This document shows, piece after piece, positions 34,021 through 46,300 of a stretch of 64,000 bases of DNA (position 1 is its first letter; every line of letters begins with the position of its first letter). The notes below the pieces were generated by a model. The model was not told where the DNA came from and ran no database searches. It saw only the letters and a list, made by a program, of their open reading frames with translations. The DNA is from Takakia lepidozioides (lineage: Eukaryota > Streptophyta > Takakiopsida > Takakiales > Takakiaceae): NCBI GenBank assembly GCA_030704615.1, contig CM060731.1, positions 51,398,001 through 51,462,000 on the forward strand, written 5' to 3'. The position numbers were made by a program, and so were the translations under genes.

Positions 34021-34275
34021 GGTTGATTTTGGGGGTGAATTGGGGGTGGTTTTTTGTTTTTGCCTGGTTTTGTATTTGGGGATGGGAGACCTTACAGTTC
34101 CATTTCTCTGATTTAGCAGGTACACAATTGAGCAAGCATGAATCGAGAGTGAGGATGGTGCGACACATGAATAAGATGGAAGATGGAAAGATGGAAATAT
34201 ATTTACAGGAAATGAACTGAAAAGCTCACAAGGGTTCAGTAGGCTGACCCTGGGACCTACATGGACTAGGACTAG

Positions 34276-36550
34276 TCATCCTCATCCTCATCTTCAATGG
34301 AGGACTCGGAGCTATCTGATGAGCCTGATGACTCCGCGCCCTTTGCCAGAGCACCTAAATGAGGCGGCGTTCCCCTAAGTCCTACAGAGCTCTCATCCAA
34401 TCACTGGCCATGACCCCCGACCTCATCCATACTAGTGCCCTGTAGTGCACTCATCCCCTCCGTGTTGGCCATGTTCTTCATGAGGGATTGCCAACCATGC
34501 TCCTTGGCATAGTTGTACTCTACCGGAGATGGCTTCCTCTCTAACGCGCGTTGCTACACATGCCACAAATTAAAGTCAGTTCTTCGCGATGATAGAGCCA
34601 GAAAGAAGACATAACAAAATCCATAGGGAAGTACGACTTACAAATCGCAAGATAAAACCTTGGATCCGCCGGCGCCCCACTTGTGTGTGGATTCGTGCTT
34701 GTCAAGGCGGACTGTTGTTGCTTCGCGTGTCAGGTCAAATTTGGCCTTGTTTGCGGCATCAGTCTCTCCCGCAATGAGTGCATCCCACGATACCTATGCC
34801 CCCCCCCCCCCCAACAATTAGTGAATTACACACATGCGTTGCATCGAATCCACCTCATTAATGCACATACGACAAATGGAAGGTGACATGATTCAGGATT
34901 TGCCAACCTGTGTAATTCCATAAGGTGGTTTGGGTATGGCCCCTTTTTCCATTGCCCTCCGAATGATCTGTCTGACACGGTACCTCCTGTCCTTCAAGTT
35001 TCGCCCCACCATCTCCATCACCCTCGTGTCACTCCAATTTCCCGGAAACCGGCAGTCTAACTCACGGGCATACGCCCGCTTCGCACCAAAGTGCTAATCA
35101 GCCCACTCGATGTGCAAAGGGAACCACCTCAATGCAAGTTCGAAGGCTGGCTTCTTCATAGCCTCCCAAAATGCACCGCAGGGGTCACCATGGCGATTCA
35201 CCTCCACCAGTGGCACCACGATCTTTGCCAACTCCACGTCCTGTATCGCCAAGGGCATGTTCTTCTTCCCACCCTCTCCCTTCTTTGTAGCCTCCTTCCC
35301 CTGCTCCTTTGTTACCCCACTGCCCTCCCCCGCATGCACAGTCACCCCTTCCTCTCCATGGGACTTCTTCTTCTTCTTCTTCTTTTCCTTCCCCTTCTCC
35401 ACGACCATCTCATTCCACTTCCCCGCTACTTCCTCTCTCTCCTTCTCCCTCTCCCTTGCTCTCTCTCTCCTCGGCATCCCCTTCATTGATGGTAAAAGGG
35501 ATCTTGGGAGATCAAGGCCTCTTCTTCTTACCTTTGGTGTTCGGGTCCTTCATGAACACCACGTGCTCTCCCTCATTGGCAACCCCACTGGACTGCACCA
35601 ATGAGGCCAGCCATGTGGTTGCCTCCTGAAGACAAATAACCCCTCCAAATTCAAAAAAGAAACAAACAACAAAGAAAATCATGCATGCAAAGGAAAGGAT
35701 AAATCATGGAACAAGGTGCAACAGTTGTACCTTTGCAAGCTTGTCCGACTCGCCCCCGGTGTCACCCGATGTGGCAGGAGTCCCCGTTGCCGGATGTGCC
35801 CGCTCTATCCCCTCCCGAAGTGCCACTGGAAGTAGATTCCAAATGTGGAGCATAGCTGGCGGCGGCGCCCCGTAGTCCAGGCCCTTCTTTGCTGACCGCT
35901 CAGGCTCAGGGGCGGTGTCGCTGATCGGCTAGGCTGCTCTGAACCGGCCCATACCTCCTCCTCCTCCCCCCCCCCCCCAAATGTGTATCAGGGTAGAAGC
36001 CCTCACCCGGCTTGACTTCTTCGAGGCGCTTCGCTATCTTGGCCACTTCATTGGCCCTCCTCGTCTCCTCCTCCCTCATCGACAACAAGGGCTGGCAATG
36101 GAGGCTTTCAAAGGCCCTTGAACCTGACGTTGGGCCTTGGCAAGTGCAGCCTTTGCTGCGGAGGAAGGGGCGATATGGGGGTGACATCCAAAAGTTGCCC
36201 ATACCGGGCCCCCGAATGGATGATGTGCTTGCCAAGGTATATTTCACCCGTCTTGGTGCCGAGGTTTGTGCTCAACTGAGCATCCGGCTCAGCAACAACC
36301 TCCCGAATAGGAGAGCTGGCTAAGCCGGCCCCTGGCGCATCCAAGATGTGGACAAGAGGGGGGGTAGGGGGGTACTGACCTCGGGGGGCAGACGAGCCTC
36401 GGCTGAGGCTGTCGATGGGGCTGGGTTAACCATGAGACGCCCGTGCGCGTCACACGTGCCGGCAGAGCAAACGGATTGTCCGCCCCTTCTTTGGGGCAGG
36501 GGACTTCTTCTCTCCCCAGAAGCTGGCACCTGTCATGCAAACCCACAAAT
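34276..36550 (-). pseudogene. Decayed multi-exon gene, probably transposon-encoded
   Basis: The minus strand carries a series of exon-like blocks with plausible splice sites. In gene order: about 36250-35900 (EEETRRANEVAKIAKRLEEV), 35620-35530 (EATTWLASLVQSSG), 35490-35100 (Lys-rich run, then FWEAMKKPAFELALRWFPLH), 35090-34910 (DTRVMEMVGRNLKDRRYRVR), about 34780-34620 (ETDAANKAKFDLTREATTVR) and 34560-34276 (VEYNYAKEHGWQSLMKNMAN, then an acidic end). Stops interrupt at least two blocks, so it is not functional as read. Its position just inside a CACTA-type end suggests it belonged to that element, but I do not recognise the protein family with certainty. Confidence 0.4.
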
Positions 36551-36964
36551 TGGCCTCATTAGGAAACAACCCTACTCCAGATCAAAAACAAAAAACCCAA
36601 GCATGGCGGGGGCTGAGAGAGCAAGTGCTCGGGGTCTCCAGAGGGGGCGGCAACAAAGAGAAAAGAAAAAGGTCGGGGGGGGGGGGGAGTGACTAAGCAC
36701 CACCAGCAGCTGCTGAGCACCACGGGCTCAGTCAACCCCCCCCCCCCCCACCCTCCCATTTTTATTTTTTTGTTTCTGATCTTTCTCTCTCTCTTACTCT
36801 CTCTCTCTCTCTCTCCCTCTTTTTTTGCTGCTCACAAAAATAAACAAACCACAAGGGAGAGAGGGTGCAGAAAAAGTTAAAAAAGATTGTATCATAGGAC
36901 GTTGTTTGCCGTAGCTTGTGGCCATTGACCCGCGCCCAGTTTGAGCGGAACAAAAGGGTCAGGG
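36551..36964. other. Low-complexity spacer
   Basis: G-run at about 36676-36687, C-run at about 36738-36749, and a CT/TC-rich stretch at 36780-36825. No gene. Confidence 0.7.
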
Positions 36965-37525
36965 GCTGACGTTTGGTATAAGACTTACTTCATATAGAAT
37001 TAATCTGGGTTTCAAGTATCCTCTAGAAATCCCTTCACACAAGCATCAAACTGTGTTGTGGGTTTGCCAACTGGCCTCAGGAGGCCTGGGCTTTTGGCTC
37101 AGGCTTGAGACTTTCAAAGTGTTGGTGGTAGAACAGCGGTAAGGAAAATTCCCTCTTGATAGATTGGAAGAGAGAGGTTATCTTGGTGAGAGAACCCCGG
37201 ACAGTGTATCAGAAAATGAGTATTGTCTTCAGATTGCCCACACAACGGACAATTGCACTCTCCCTTTCCTCTCTGCTTCTGTTTGTTGTTCAAAGGTAGG
37301 CTTCCTGCCCTGAGTTTAAATTTCAGTCTAGTGCCGAGAGTGGGTAGACCCTTGAGGTCATCCAATATGTCCTCCCCCATATGTCAGTGACTGGAAACAA
37401 GTTCAGGGAAGTTTTCTGCCTAACTTCATTTTCATCAGACAATCTCATGGCAATAGACATGGCTTTGGACACTACAGCCTCTAAGTCAGATTTATCAACC
37501 CATATTGCAGGTCCGTACTCCAAGG
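36965..37525 (-). mobile_element. LINE C-terminal fragment and 3' tail (minus strand)
   Basis: Minus-strand frames 37523-37323 and 37380-37114 read as the end of a LINE ORF2: DLEAVVSKAMSIAMRLSDEN, then DDLKGLPTLGT and the knuckle CPLCGQSEDNTHFLIHC. The frame changes near 37380. The 3' tail at 37060-36965 matches the tails at 19250 and 19748. It is 5'-truncated and inactive. Confidence 0.82.
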
Positions 37526-37790
37526 CAGGTCTAATAATGCGACAAGCATGGTTTTTCTTAACCTCAGAGTTGACCCCTCTGCAGAAAAAGTTAAAAGAGA
37601 GGGAAGATATTCATGTCATGTCAAGACATGGACAAGACCAACTAGGGTCCTTGTCAATTAAAGACATAAACAGCCCCATGACAGGGCACCATCTAACATT
37701 TCCAGTCTTGTCATAATACACCAAGTGACGCCGCCCATTCAGTCATGATAAAACAGGGTGGGAGGGCGGGGTATGTTCATAATCAGATTC
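37526..37790. other. Spacer, no gene seen
   Basis: May include more degraded LINE sequence upstream of the knuckle fragment; nothing further can be supported. Confidence 0.5.
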
Positions 37791-38440
37791 CTGTCATGTA
37801 CCCAAGTGACCCTCTTGCACAATATAAGTCAGATTGCAGCCTCAGATTACATCAAACATTATCCATAAGATATGCACCATGCAAGATATCATGGGCATAT
37901 AAGAACATCTTGTCACATTACCGATCCAAGATATGTATACACAAGTACCTTGAGGTGATCCAAGACAAGCATTATGCAAAGTAGGTAAGAACAGCCTGCC
38001 CTACAACACATTCAGGGAGTGTTCACCCTGGCAGCAGGAAGGACCAGCCTGCAATTAATTACACTTTGGGCCTGCCACCAAGTACACTTGTTGGGCATGG
38101 TAAGCCATATTGCAGCTTCACATTTGGCCAAATGTAAGCACCCCAAAGCATGCATCATGCAAGGCCTTCTGGGTATGTAAGAACAGCCTGTCATTGTACA
38201 TATTCAAGACCTGTGCACATAGGACTCTTGCTGGCCGAGCCTGAAGTAAATCAGACTCCAAACATGCAACCAAGTGAACATTTTGGGCATGACAAGACTG
38301 ACTGCGACTTCCTTCTATATCATGTACAGTTGCCCCAAGATATGCATCATGTAAGGCATTTTGGCATGGAAGAAATGCCTGCCCTGTCACAGCATCCAGA
38401 TATGGACACACATACAATTTGAGTGCCCAAGACCAAGTCC
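37791..38440 (+). repeat. Three degenerate long tandem units
   Basis: Units begin near 37797, 38076 and 38265. Each contains, in order, a CCAAGTGA/CCAAGTACAC motif with TTG.GCA, then GACTG/CAGATTGCAGCCTC-like sequence, then GATATGCATCATGTAAGGC-like sequence (37868, 38147, 38338), and TATTCAAGACCTGTGCACA-like sequence (37925, 38203, 38395). Unit spacing is about 279 and 190 bp, so the second unit has lost about 90 bp. Confidence 0.7.
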
Positions 38441-39530
38441 TCTTGGCCAAGATACATCATACAATGCAGGTGGCTGTTCATATGGCAAAATAAAGTAACT
38501 AATCACTGGCCAGAGTCTTTTAGAGCTTACCGTCACTATTTCACAGCAGGCTAATGCCATCTTTTGCAAATAGAACCTCACTATGCTTCATTCCACAACA
38601 AATCCAAGTCTGAAAACGGCCTGTCATTGCCTTATCAGGCTGTCTTCTTTAACAAAAACCAGACCTCCTCATCCTTAGAGCCAAACAGCCACTGATGACT
38701 TTACCCTTACACCATCAATCCTCTTTTAAGGCCAAAAAAAGAACCTAGTCTAAAAATCCACAGGCAAAGCTGTCAAAGATTCAAGACAGGGTAGGATTCA
38801 CATGCTGTGCTGCATGAGACAAAGTTGCCAGGCCGAAATGCTCCATCAGCAGCAACAAAAGATAGGTCAAAAGCACGCATCATCATGTCAAACCGGGAGC
38901 AAACGGGCCGAAATCGGGGCTGCAGGCAGCAACAGTATGTTCTTTTTGCACACATCCTTATCTGCAAGCTCAAGAGAATTCAAAGTAGGTAGGGATCCTC
39001 ACCTGGTCCCATCACAAGCCCCCACAACAACCAATGGGTTAGTGAGGATTGTGGAACCCCAGGTGAATCACAGACCCATACACTTGTCATCGATGTCAAC
39101 TAAGAACCCCAAAAACAAGAGAGAAAGACATGAAGTAAAAGGAACCCTAATCACCAAAAGCACCTTGAGCGATTGGGGAAGGTAACTCTGCGCCATCGCC
39201 ACCAGCAAGCCACCTCCAGCACAGCTAAGGAGAAGCGAACCATACAAATGCTAGGTTTAAGAAGGGAGAGAGAGAGATATATACTTCCCCACCCAAGCGC
39301 CGCTGCAAAACATAAAAGCCAGAGGAGGGAAAGAGATGATGCCATCACAGCGGGGTCTCCCGCCTGTGAGAAGAGACAAGACGCCGCCATTGCGCATCCC
39401 CAGGAGCTCGTCCGGCATGGGCACGAAGCAACAGACAGGGTAGCAGCAAAGCTCAGACACCATAACTCTCAGCCCCACGAGCACAGCAGCACGAGGAGTG
39501 CAGCTAACGGCGGGAGAGACACCCTAGGGC
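38441..39530. other. Intergenic, no gene seen
   Basis: No supportable gene or repeat structure; several unrelated short frames only. Confidence 0.6.
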
Positions 39531-40030
39531 AAAGCCGGATTTTTCATCCGCGGGGGATGAATAATCAACACCCTTTAATTCAAAAACCCGACGGATGTCA
39601 TCCGTTAGCTAGGTTTAAACAGTAGGTTATAGGGTAGGGGTTAGGGTTTTACTCCTTAATTAGCCATAATTAAGGGTAATTAAACAATTCTCCAGGGTCA
39701 TCATAAGCTGCATTTTTCATCCGGTTTAGATGAAAAAAGGTAATAAGTTCATCAAGTTGGAGAAGGTCCATCAATAGGATGACAAAACAGTACATATCAT
39801 CCAAGGCAGCGGTTTCTCATCCTAACAGGTAATTCACCATCCCCTTAAAAAAACCCTCATCCAGTACGGAAAAAAAGCATAAAAGAGGAATAACATGAAT
39901 TATTATCCTGGTATTTTTCATCCGGTATGGATGGAAAAATTATAGATAGGATGCCAGTGTCACAACCCCTACGGAGGTAATTCCTCATTTTCTGGTGACT
40001 CATGTGGTATAGATGAAAGTCAATAAAAGA
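39531..40030 (+). repeat. TTTTCATCC-rich repeat block
   Basis: TTTTTCATCCG occurs at about 39540, 39713 and 39915, with further CATCC or TCATCC copies at 39597, 39799, 39822 and 39858. Between them are AATAAGAGG and AAAATTATAGRT-like pieces. The same motif dominates 56550-56905. Confidence 0.65.
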
Positions 40031-40821
40031 GGAATGAAAAATTATAGGTCCTTTTAATGGTCGCTCTAGGGCCACAATCGATATGTGGTACTACCTTCCC
40101 ATCCTCGAGGGAGACGGGTCGATGTTTCCTCACCATCGCATCCTAATTAACACACACCACCAACACTTTCATTTCTCAAAAACCGTTGGCAAAAAAACCC
40201 TATGCCTCAGCCTCGGGGCTTTCAAAATGGGTAACCAAAGGCGGAGCATCCCTATGGTGCTAGAGCCCAAGACAATAAATCTTTCCTCTCGTTCTATCTT
40301 CAGGATGCCCACACCATGGAAAAATTTGTTGAGACCCAGCGCTTTGCAATTATCAGATTGAACCACATTTTGGGTATGTGAATAATAATTACACGTTTAT
40401 CCTTTTAACCCCAAGACCCACAACCAAAACCGCCAATCCAAAACCTAGCACCATAAAGAAAAGCAAACACCCTAACCCAGTACCATATGAAAAAAAAAAA
40501 AAAAAAAAAAAAAACTAAGAAACCTAAAAGGCCCTAAACCCTAAACCCAGAAAGGCCGACCGTCGCCTCCTACGACACCCTCGCGTCGCATTTGACGACG
40601 AGTTTTTTTCATTTTTTTTACCTGGACCAATTTAAGAGGTGTGGCCCACAAAGGTTTGCCCTATTGATAACCGGTTCCCAAAATTTTATCTCATATTGGG
40701 TCTCTATCCGGTTATCTAGGAACTTCTAACCTCTAGTTATCAATAGGAGCCGGATCTTATAATTTACATAACCGCCGGTTATGTATATCATTTTTTTTGA
40801 AAAAAAATCCAATTTCGGTTA
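40031..40821. other. Repeat-like spacer with hAT-like end sequence
   Basis: 40489-40514 is a poly-A run. 40555-40607 repeats the GTCGC/GACGAC motifs seen inside the CACTA-type end. From 40662 to 40860 the motif GATAACCGG and its complement recur (40662, 40699, 40815, 40832), and the block ends CCCCCCCAACACTG at 40879, the same terminus as the hAT element at 27029. No left end or target duplication was found. Confidence 0.45.
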
Positions 40822-41244
40822 TCAATATATTGATAACCGGGTTTTGATACCCTGATTACTCAACACCCCCCCAACACTGGTTGTCACCAGGAGCTGCAAT
40901 GCTGGTGACTTGGCCATGAGAGATTGCCGGCAAGGATTCTGCAATTGCAACATTACGTTGCAATCCTTAGTCAATTTCTTGACCTCTTTCGTTGGGAACA
41001 GGGTACAGCCAAGCATACAGAGCGTGTACTCTTCTGTTTCTATAGAGACGCCCTCCAATTCGATGCTCATTTGCGAGAAACCAAGGGTCATCTCAAAGCG
41101 GGGGTGAATGCCCACTCCATAGAAGATGCTTCTCTGGGATGTAATTGCCAGCTGAAGTACACCTGAGACATTAAAAATGTTCTTCGAACCTCCTGCATTC
41201 TTATTCAACTGCATGTCTGTAAGCGAGAATGTTGCCAGCTGCAC
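40822..41244 (-). pseudogene. DUF2921-like protein fragment (tentative)
   Basis: A 140-codon minus-strand frame with NIFNVSGVLQLAI, FEMTLGFSQMSIELEGVSIE and EEYTLCMLGCTLFPTKE followed by TKDCNVMLQLQNP. This order, a lipid/sugar-like repeat motif ending L.GC then DCN...LQ, recalls plant DUF2921 membrane proteins, whose full length is far greater (about 900 residues). No neighbouring exons or membrane helices are found, so it is a remnant at best. Its 3' end overlaps the hAT-like sequence. Confidence 0.35.
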
Positions 41245-41320
41245 CTGTGTCCGATTAATTCAAAGTGCGACATTTGGGAATTGAATCTCTCCTTGACGAA
41301 TTTGCTTCTGGGAGTAGACT

Positions 41321-41446
41321 GGCTGACGACGACGATGTGGCGTGACCATGATGACGTGTCTACGATGACATATATACGATGGCGTGGCGACGATCACGTG
41401 GCACTATGTCACCCTATTCCTGCTCTAGGCTAAACTAGTCTCCGAC
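41321..41446 (-). repeat. Copy 2 (inverted) of the GAGCAGGAATAGGG family
   Basis: Read on the minus strand it runs CTAGTTTAGCC, TAGAGCAGGAATAGGGTG, then a CATAGTGCCACGTGATCGTC segment and a series of CGTC/CATCGT units. It matches 6350-6432 and 59811-59925 in order. Confidence 0.75.
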
Positions 41447-43350
41447 CTTAGGCCCTCTTCTCACGAGCGGCAGTGGAAGAGAGAGTTGACACCCCTTCTT
41501 CCACCCACTTTTCCAATGAAAAGTGACACATAGGCAAGGGTGGATGTTGCAGCAAACACACGAGTTGGGAGTGGAAGTTGATAGACTGATCACTCGTGGA
41601 TTTTCTTGATTTTGTGAAAACCATCGACAGTGTAGATCTCCGTAGTGAAGAGTGCGTGAAAGAAGTTCGGGAAGAAGGAAGACGCTGGTGGGCCTTGCAT
41701 TTGACGTCACGACACAACCTTTCAGAGGTGCGTGACACTTCCAGCCAGAAGTGCCTGGAAGTCTTGCGGCTTCCAAAACCTTCCACGTCATTAGGCACAT
41801 CAGCTTCCTTTAGAACCTGCTTCCTCCTACTTCCCTTCTACCAATGGTCATCTCCCATTCATCTCGATTGCCTCTCTTGTGTCTACGCCCTTCTTCGTCG
41901 TTAGAACTTTGTATTTATCATCTATTATATTAATGAACACCGTCACGTTGAAAATGTCATGTATTCATATCCAAAAGCGCCCACCCTGAATTTCTTCTTG
42001 GCCTGCTGTGCTGTAGATGTCTTTAAATTCATCAGTATTTTGCTCCAGCAACCATGTTTCACACACGGTCAGCTTTGTGTCAAGAGTGAGTGAGAGGAAA
42101 CCTGTTGTGTCTACTGCCTCAAATGCAACTCATCAAGTGGATGAATTAATGAAGCATGATGGTGGCTGTGACTGTTGCAAATTCACCGGGCTCTGTCCTA
42201 GTAGACTATATACTACCATGTCACCTTGTCTGTAGGGAAGAGAGCATGTGTATTAGAAGTCTTCCTCTATTTTCTGGCCTGACCTGTCTGCTTTAGAACA
42301 TTGCAAGCTCAATAGTGATTGAAACCAGAATAGTCAGGAGTCACACAATTCTCATATGCAAATGGTGGACAACAGTTCTATCTGGTGAATTGATCACATT
42401 TGCTCAACACTTCAAACTAGTTCTCCTTAGTATATACATCTGTTCCCGAAAAGATTGCCTACAGCTTTCAAACTAGAGGGTAGACATCAAGAAGGGCTTC
42501 TTGATTCAGTCTTGGGACAGCATGTACAAACAGGAAAACCAGATTGAAAACCTTGAAATTTACAAAAACTAGTCTATGCTATCAAATAACTGAAGATTTG
42601 TGCACGTATCTAGGAAAGGGCTAGGTACCAACAAACTTTCAACCCAAAGGGAACATGATCCACATTGATGTCACCTCCACCTTCTCTTTCTTTCCTGCTG
42701 AAACCCAGACGAAATCCCAAGGACTCAATACCAAAAATAATTTCACAAAGATAAGTCTGACTAATCTAGTTCAACTCTAAGCACATTGATCTTGCATTCT
42801 GAATATACCATAAGACCCTGAACCAATACAGGTTAAATGACTGTACATCACACCGATCCACAGACACGCAGCAGGGCTGGATGCTTACGCTGGTAACTCC
42901 AATGTTGAACAGGCCTCCTGCCCCTTGGCACGGACCTCAGCATGTCAACAGAGAGCTAGAGCATGCCCGAGACTTATGAGTTACAATCCAACATATCTAC
43001 TCTCCCATGGTAGATTTAAGGTTATGGCCCTACAGAAACAAGCAACGAATCGTTGTACCCTACCCAGGAGGGATGTGGGATCAGGAAATTTATGGTCCTG
43101 GAATCTCCTAGGAACCTGAGATCAAATCACTTAAAGATGCCTTTTGCACTAGTGCCTGCAGTCTCCCCTCTAGGGTAGAGACAGCAATTGATCCACCTGT
43201 TGCATTCATGCAACACCCAAAAGCCCATCAAATACACATATTCATAAAGCTGTATTCACAAAGCTCTCTATATGACAACATATTGAAAGATCAGCTAAGT
43301 CAATTCTCGCTTTAAATTATCCCATATATTGAAGCAGGACCCTTGGTGGT
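41447..43350. other. Intergenic, no gene seen
   Basis: Nearly 2 kb without a recognisable gene. The end next to 43350 should include 3' UTR of the recycling-factor gene. Confidence 0.6.
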
Positions 43351-46300
43351 TTACCTGAAGTCCTCCTAGTTAGACAGTCGTCAATTCCTGTTAAACATCA
43401 ATCCCACATCAGGTAATGTTACCACACATCCCAGTCAAATGACACAAAAGCCCCCCATTGCCTGTATACCTTGCAGAGAACTCTTTTCATAAAAGAAATA
43501 GCAAACTACTCTTCTTAGGGGGTTGCCCCACCTGCAGTTAGGCACATTTAAGCTAACTAATAGGTTTAGGTGCCCCACTTACAGTTAGACTAACTTGGAC
43601 TCTCAATAGTAAGTGCACCTGACTAACTGAAGACATGAAACTTAACAGGTCTGAAATAGGACCTTCTACTTAACTGGTGGCTGACTTCCAGAAGGAAGTG
43701 AAGCTACTTCTACTCGGCTTTCTACTACCACACTAAAGGTGCAATAACTAGGACCAAGTATCATCAACATTTCTGATTCCCCTCCCATGTAGGGTTACCA
43801 AAGCAAGCTGCCAGAATAGCTGAAAGTAGGTGATAGACAACAGTTTTCAGTAAATAACAAACCACACACCTTCTCCTTTTGTTTGAAGAGGGTCTCAATT
43901 TTCTTGACATATTCGTCAGTGAGTTTCTGGAACCATCCAGGAACCTAGAAGTCAGGAATGCCTTCTCATCTCCAAATGTGCGGTCTACCCTGGCCATCAG
44001 CAAGTAAATAGTTGTCCCAATGCATTTCAATGTGAGCTATTGAAGAACAAAAGTGCATCTCCACCTTATGTTCAAGGAAAGCATGTGAGGAGTAATGGGA
44101 GGGGGAAAGGGGGGGCAAACCCAGGAGGGAAGATAAGGGATTCAATCAGTACAAATCCAAAAGAAAGATTAAAATCCATTCAGTCAAGTGGTATCAGATT
44201 CTTGGCTTGGAATCAGTGTCCCCCGAATCTCATCACAAATGTTGATCTGGCAAAGGCCACACAAACACTACAATAATTCAGTGCAAATCAATTGTCCTAG
44301 ATTCTAGAATCTACTGACATTACCTGAATTTCGACAGAAAGATCCTTTACATTGTCCTCTGAGAGCTTCTTCTCCTATCACCCACAAGCCACAAAGCAAC
44401 AAAACTACCTGTCATGTAAGAGCTCCCCTGATAAGTGATCGAGTGCCTACTACAAAGGTGGCTGACTGGGTTTCCAGAACTTCGTCCAACCACCAGCTAT
44501 GGCTAGGAGGCATTGACGCTTAAACAGTGGAGACTTCAAGGTGAATTCTCATTTAACTGCTCCCATGTACGATAAAGTAAATAGCCATGGGTTCCATACC
44601 TCATACAATGCTGCATATGCAGCTAGTTTGTTTGAAATTGGCCAAGTTTATAGCAAAAAAAATCCTGAACTCGTCATTACATGTTCGTGACTATTGTTTC
44701 AAGGCAAAAGCCAACTGCAGTTACCTTTTCAAGTTTTTCATACGACTTGATGGCATCTCTTCTCACATTCCGGAGCGCCACCTGCCCTCCCATTATCCAT
44801 ATTTCAGAATTCAAGGATGGGAGACATCTAAACATGAGCTTTGATTTGACGCATGGAAATACAACTTAGGTGTAGCATGTCCACTGGAAAAATAGACAAC
44901 AGGGAGATTAAGGAGATTCATCTTGTAACGCACTGTTTCCAGTTGCAGAATATTTTGGTGGACACTCCCCTCCATCCACATAGGCATGGATGACCTTCTT
45001 GTCTTTTCCTAGGTGGCCCTTGTCACATGTGCTAGCAGACTATGGTCCAAAGCTATTCATCTCCCCTTCCACAGTTACCACCGCAGTAACCTGTGCCTAT
45101 GTATCCACGCATTCAACCATATATCAGAGGATCAGACTAGAGATGAGTCAGCATGTACCTTGCCATCTTCAGTAAGTCTCGAGACCAGCTTCAGAAGCTC
45201 CTATGAAACATCCACCATGCAGATATCAAGAAGACAATAAGTGGCTTTAATAGTGCAAGAGCACCCCTACATACCTACAGAGCCCCTACTGCATGGGGCA
45301 GGGCCCTAACCATATTCATCCACCAGGGTGGTTGTCATACCCAGTTATGGTCACATAACCTCCAACCATATGGAATTTGAACACATGACCAACTAGGACA
45401 GATGGAGTGCCCTAACCACTGCACTTTCTACTAGAAGCTATGGATTATGAGTACATAAAGCACTTTGAGATTTTTCTCTTTGTTATTATCTGCTCCTTCC
45501 ATAGCATATTGGCGCGCTTGGCCAGGGCGGTGCAATCCAGGCTGGTGGAATGCCCTGGTACCCGAGGGTGGTGCATTCCACCGGAGTGGAATGCACTGCC
45601 AGACCATTTTTTTTATTGCACGTGCTTTATGCAGGGGAAGGCCCCTCGTGTCGGGCATTCCTCGATTTTCGGGCACTGCCTCGGGCTTCTGCCCTCGGGC
45701 CAGTGTGCCCTTATATCGAGGAATGCCCTCCACTCGGGGCCTTCCCCAATACAGTACCACACCAAAAAAGCATTCATGAGACAGTTTGCAATTTGGATGA
45801 GGAAAGCCTTCTATAAAAGTTCTGAAAGGATTCAATCAGCACAGGGTGCTCAGTATGGAAACTCTCAAGAGTTCTACTAGGAGTTGGTCTAGGTATGCAA
45901 TGGCTCAACATAATACGAGGAAAGGTATGTCGGGTACTATCACTCCCCCCAACTTGTCAGCATCAGCCTCCCTAGCGACCACCACCTCTTGCCCTAAAAG
46001 ATGCCTGAAGAAATTGTGAAGGACACTTCTTCACATGGACCAACATTTGAGAGACAAACTCAGACAACATACCTTTCTTCTATCTTCAGTGAGCTGTGGA
46101 ATGTTCAACCGTATCACACTTCCATCACTGCTTGGTGTGAGGCCCAAATCTGACTTTATGAGAGCTTTCTCAATCGCAACCAAACTGCACTACAAAGGCC
46201 CCCCTCACTGAATTGAAGATGGATATAACCTCCCAACCTCTTTTAATACAACCGTGATTCAGACAACAATGCATGCCCTTTTTATCCAGCATTTGATAAC

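Noticed and set aside
33277-34220. Overlapping long reading frames on both strands (up to about 178 codons)
   Set aside because: They are produced by GC-rich GACGCC/GTCGC repeats with few stop codons. Composition is low-complexity, frames overlap on both strands, and no protein family is recognisable.
35110-35629. Plus-strand frames of over 100 codons at 35.1-35.6 kb
   Set aside because: They are complements of the Lys-rich minus-strand block; their Ser/Pro/Phe richness comes from TTC/CCT composition.
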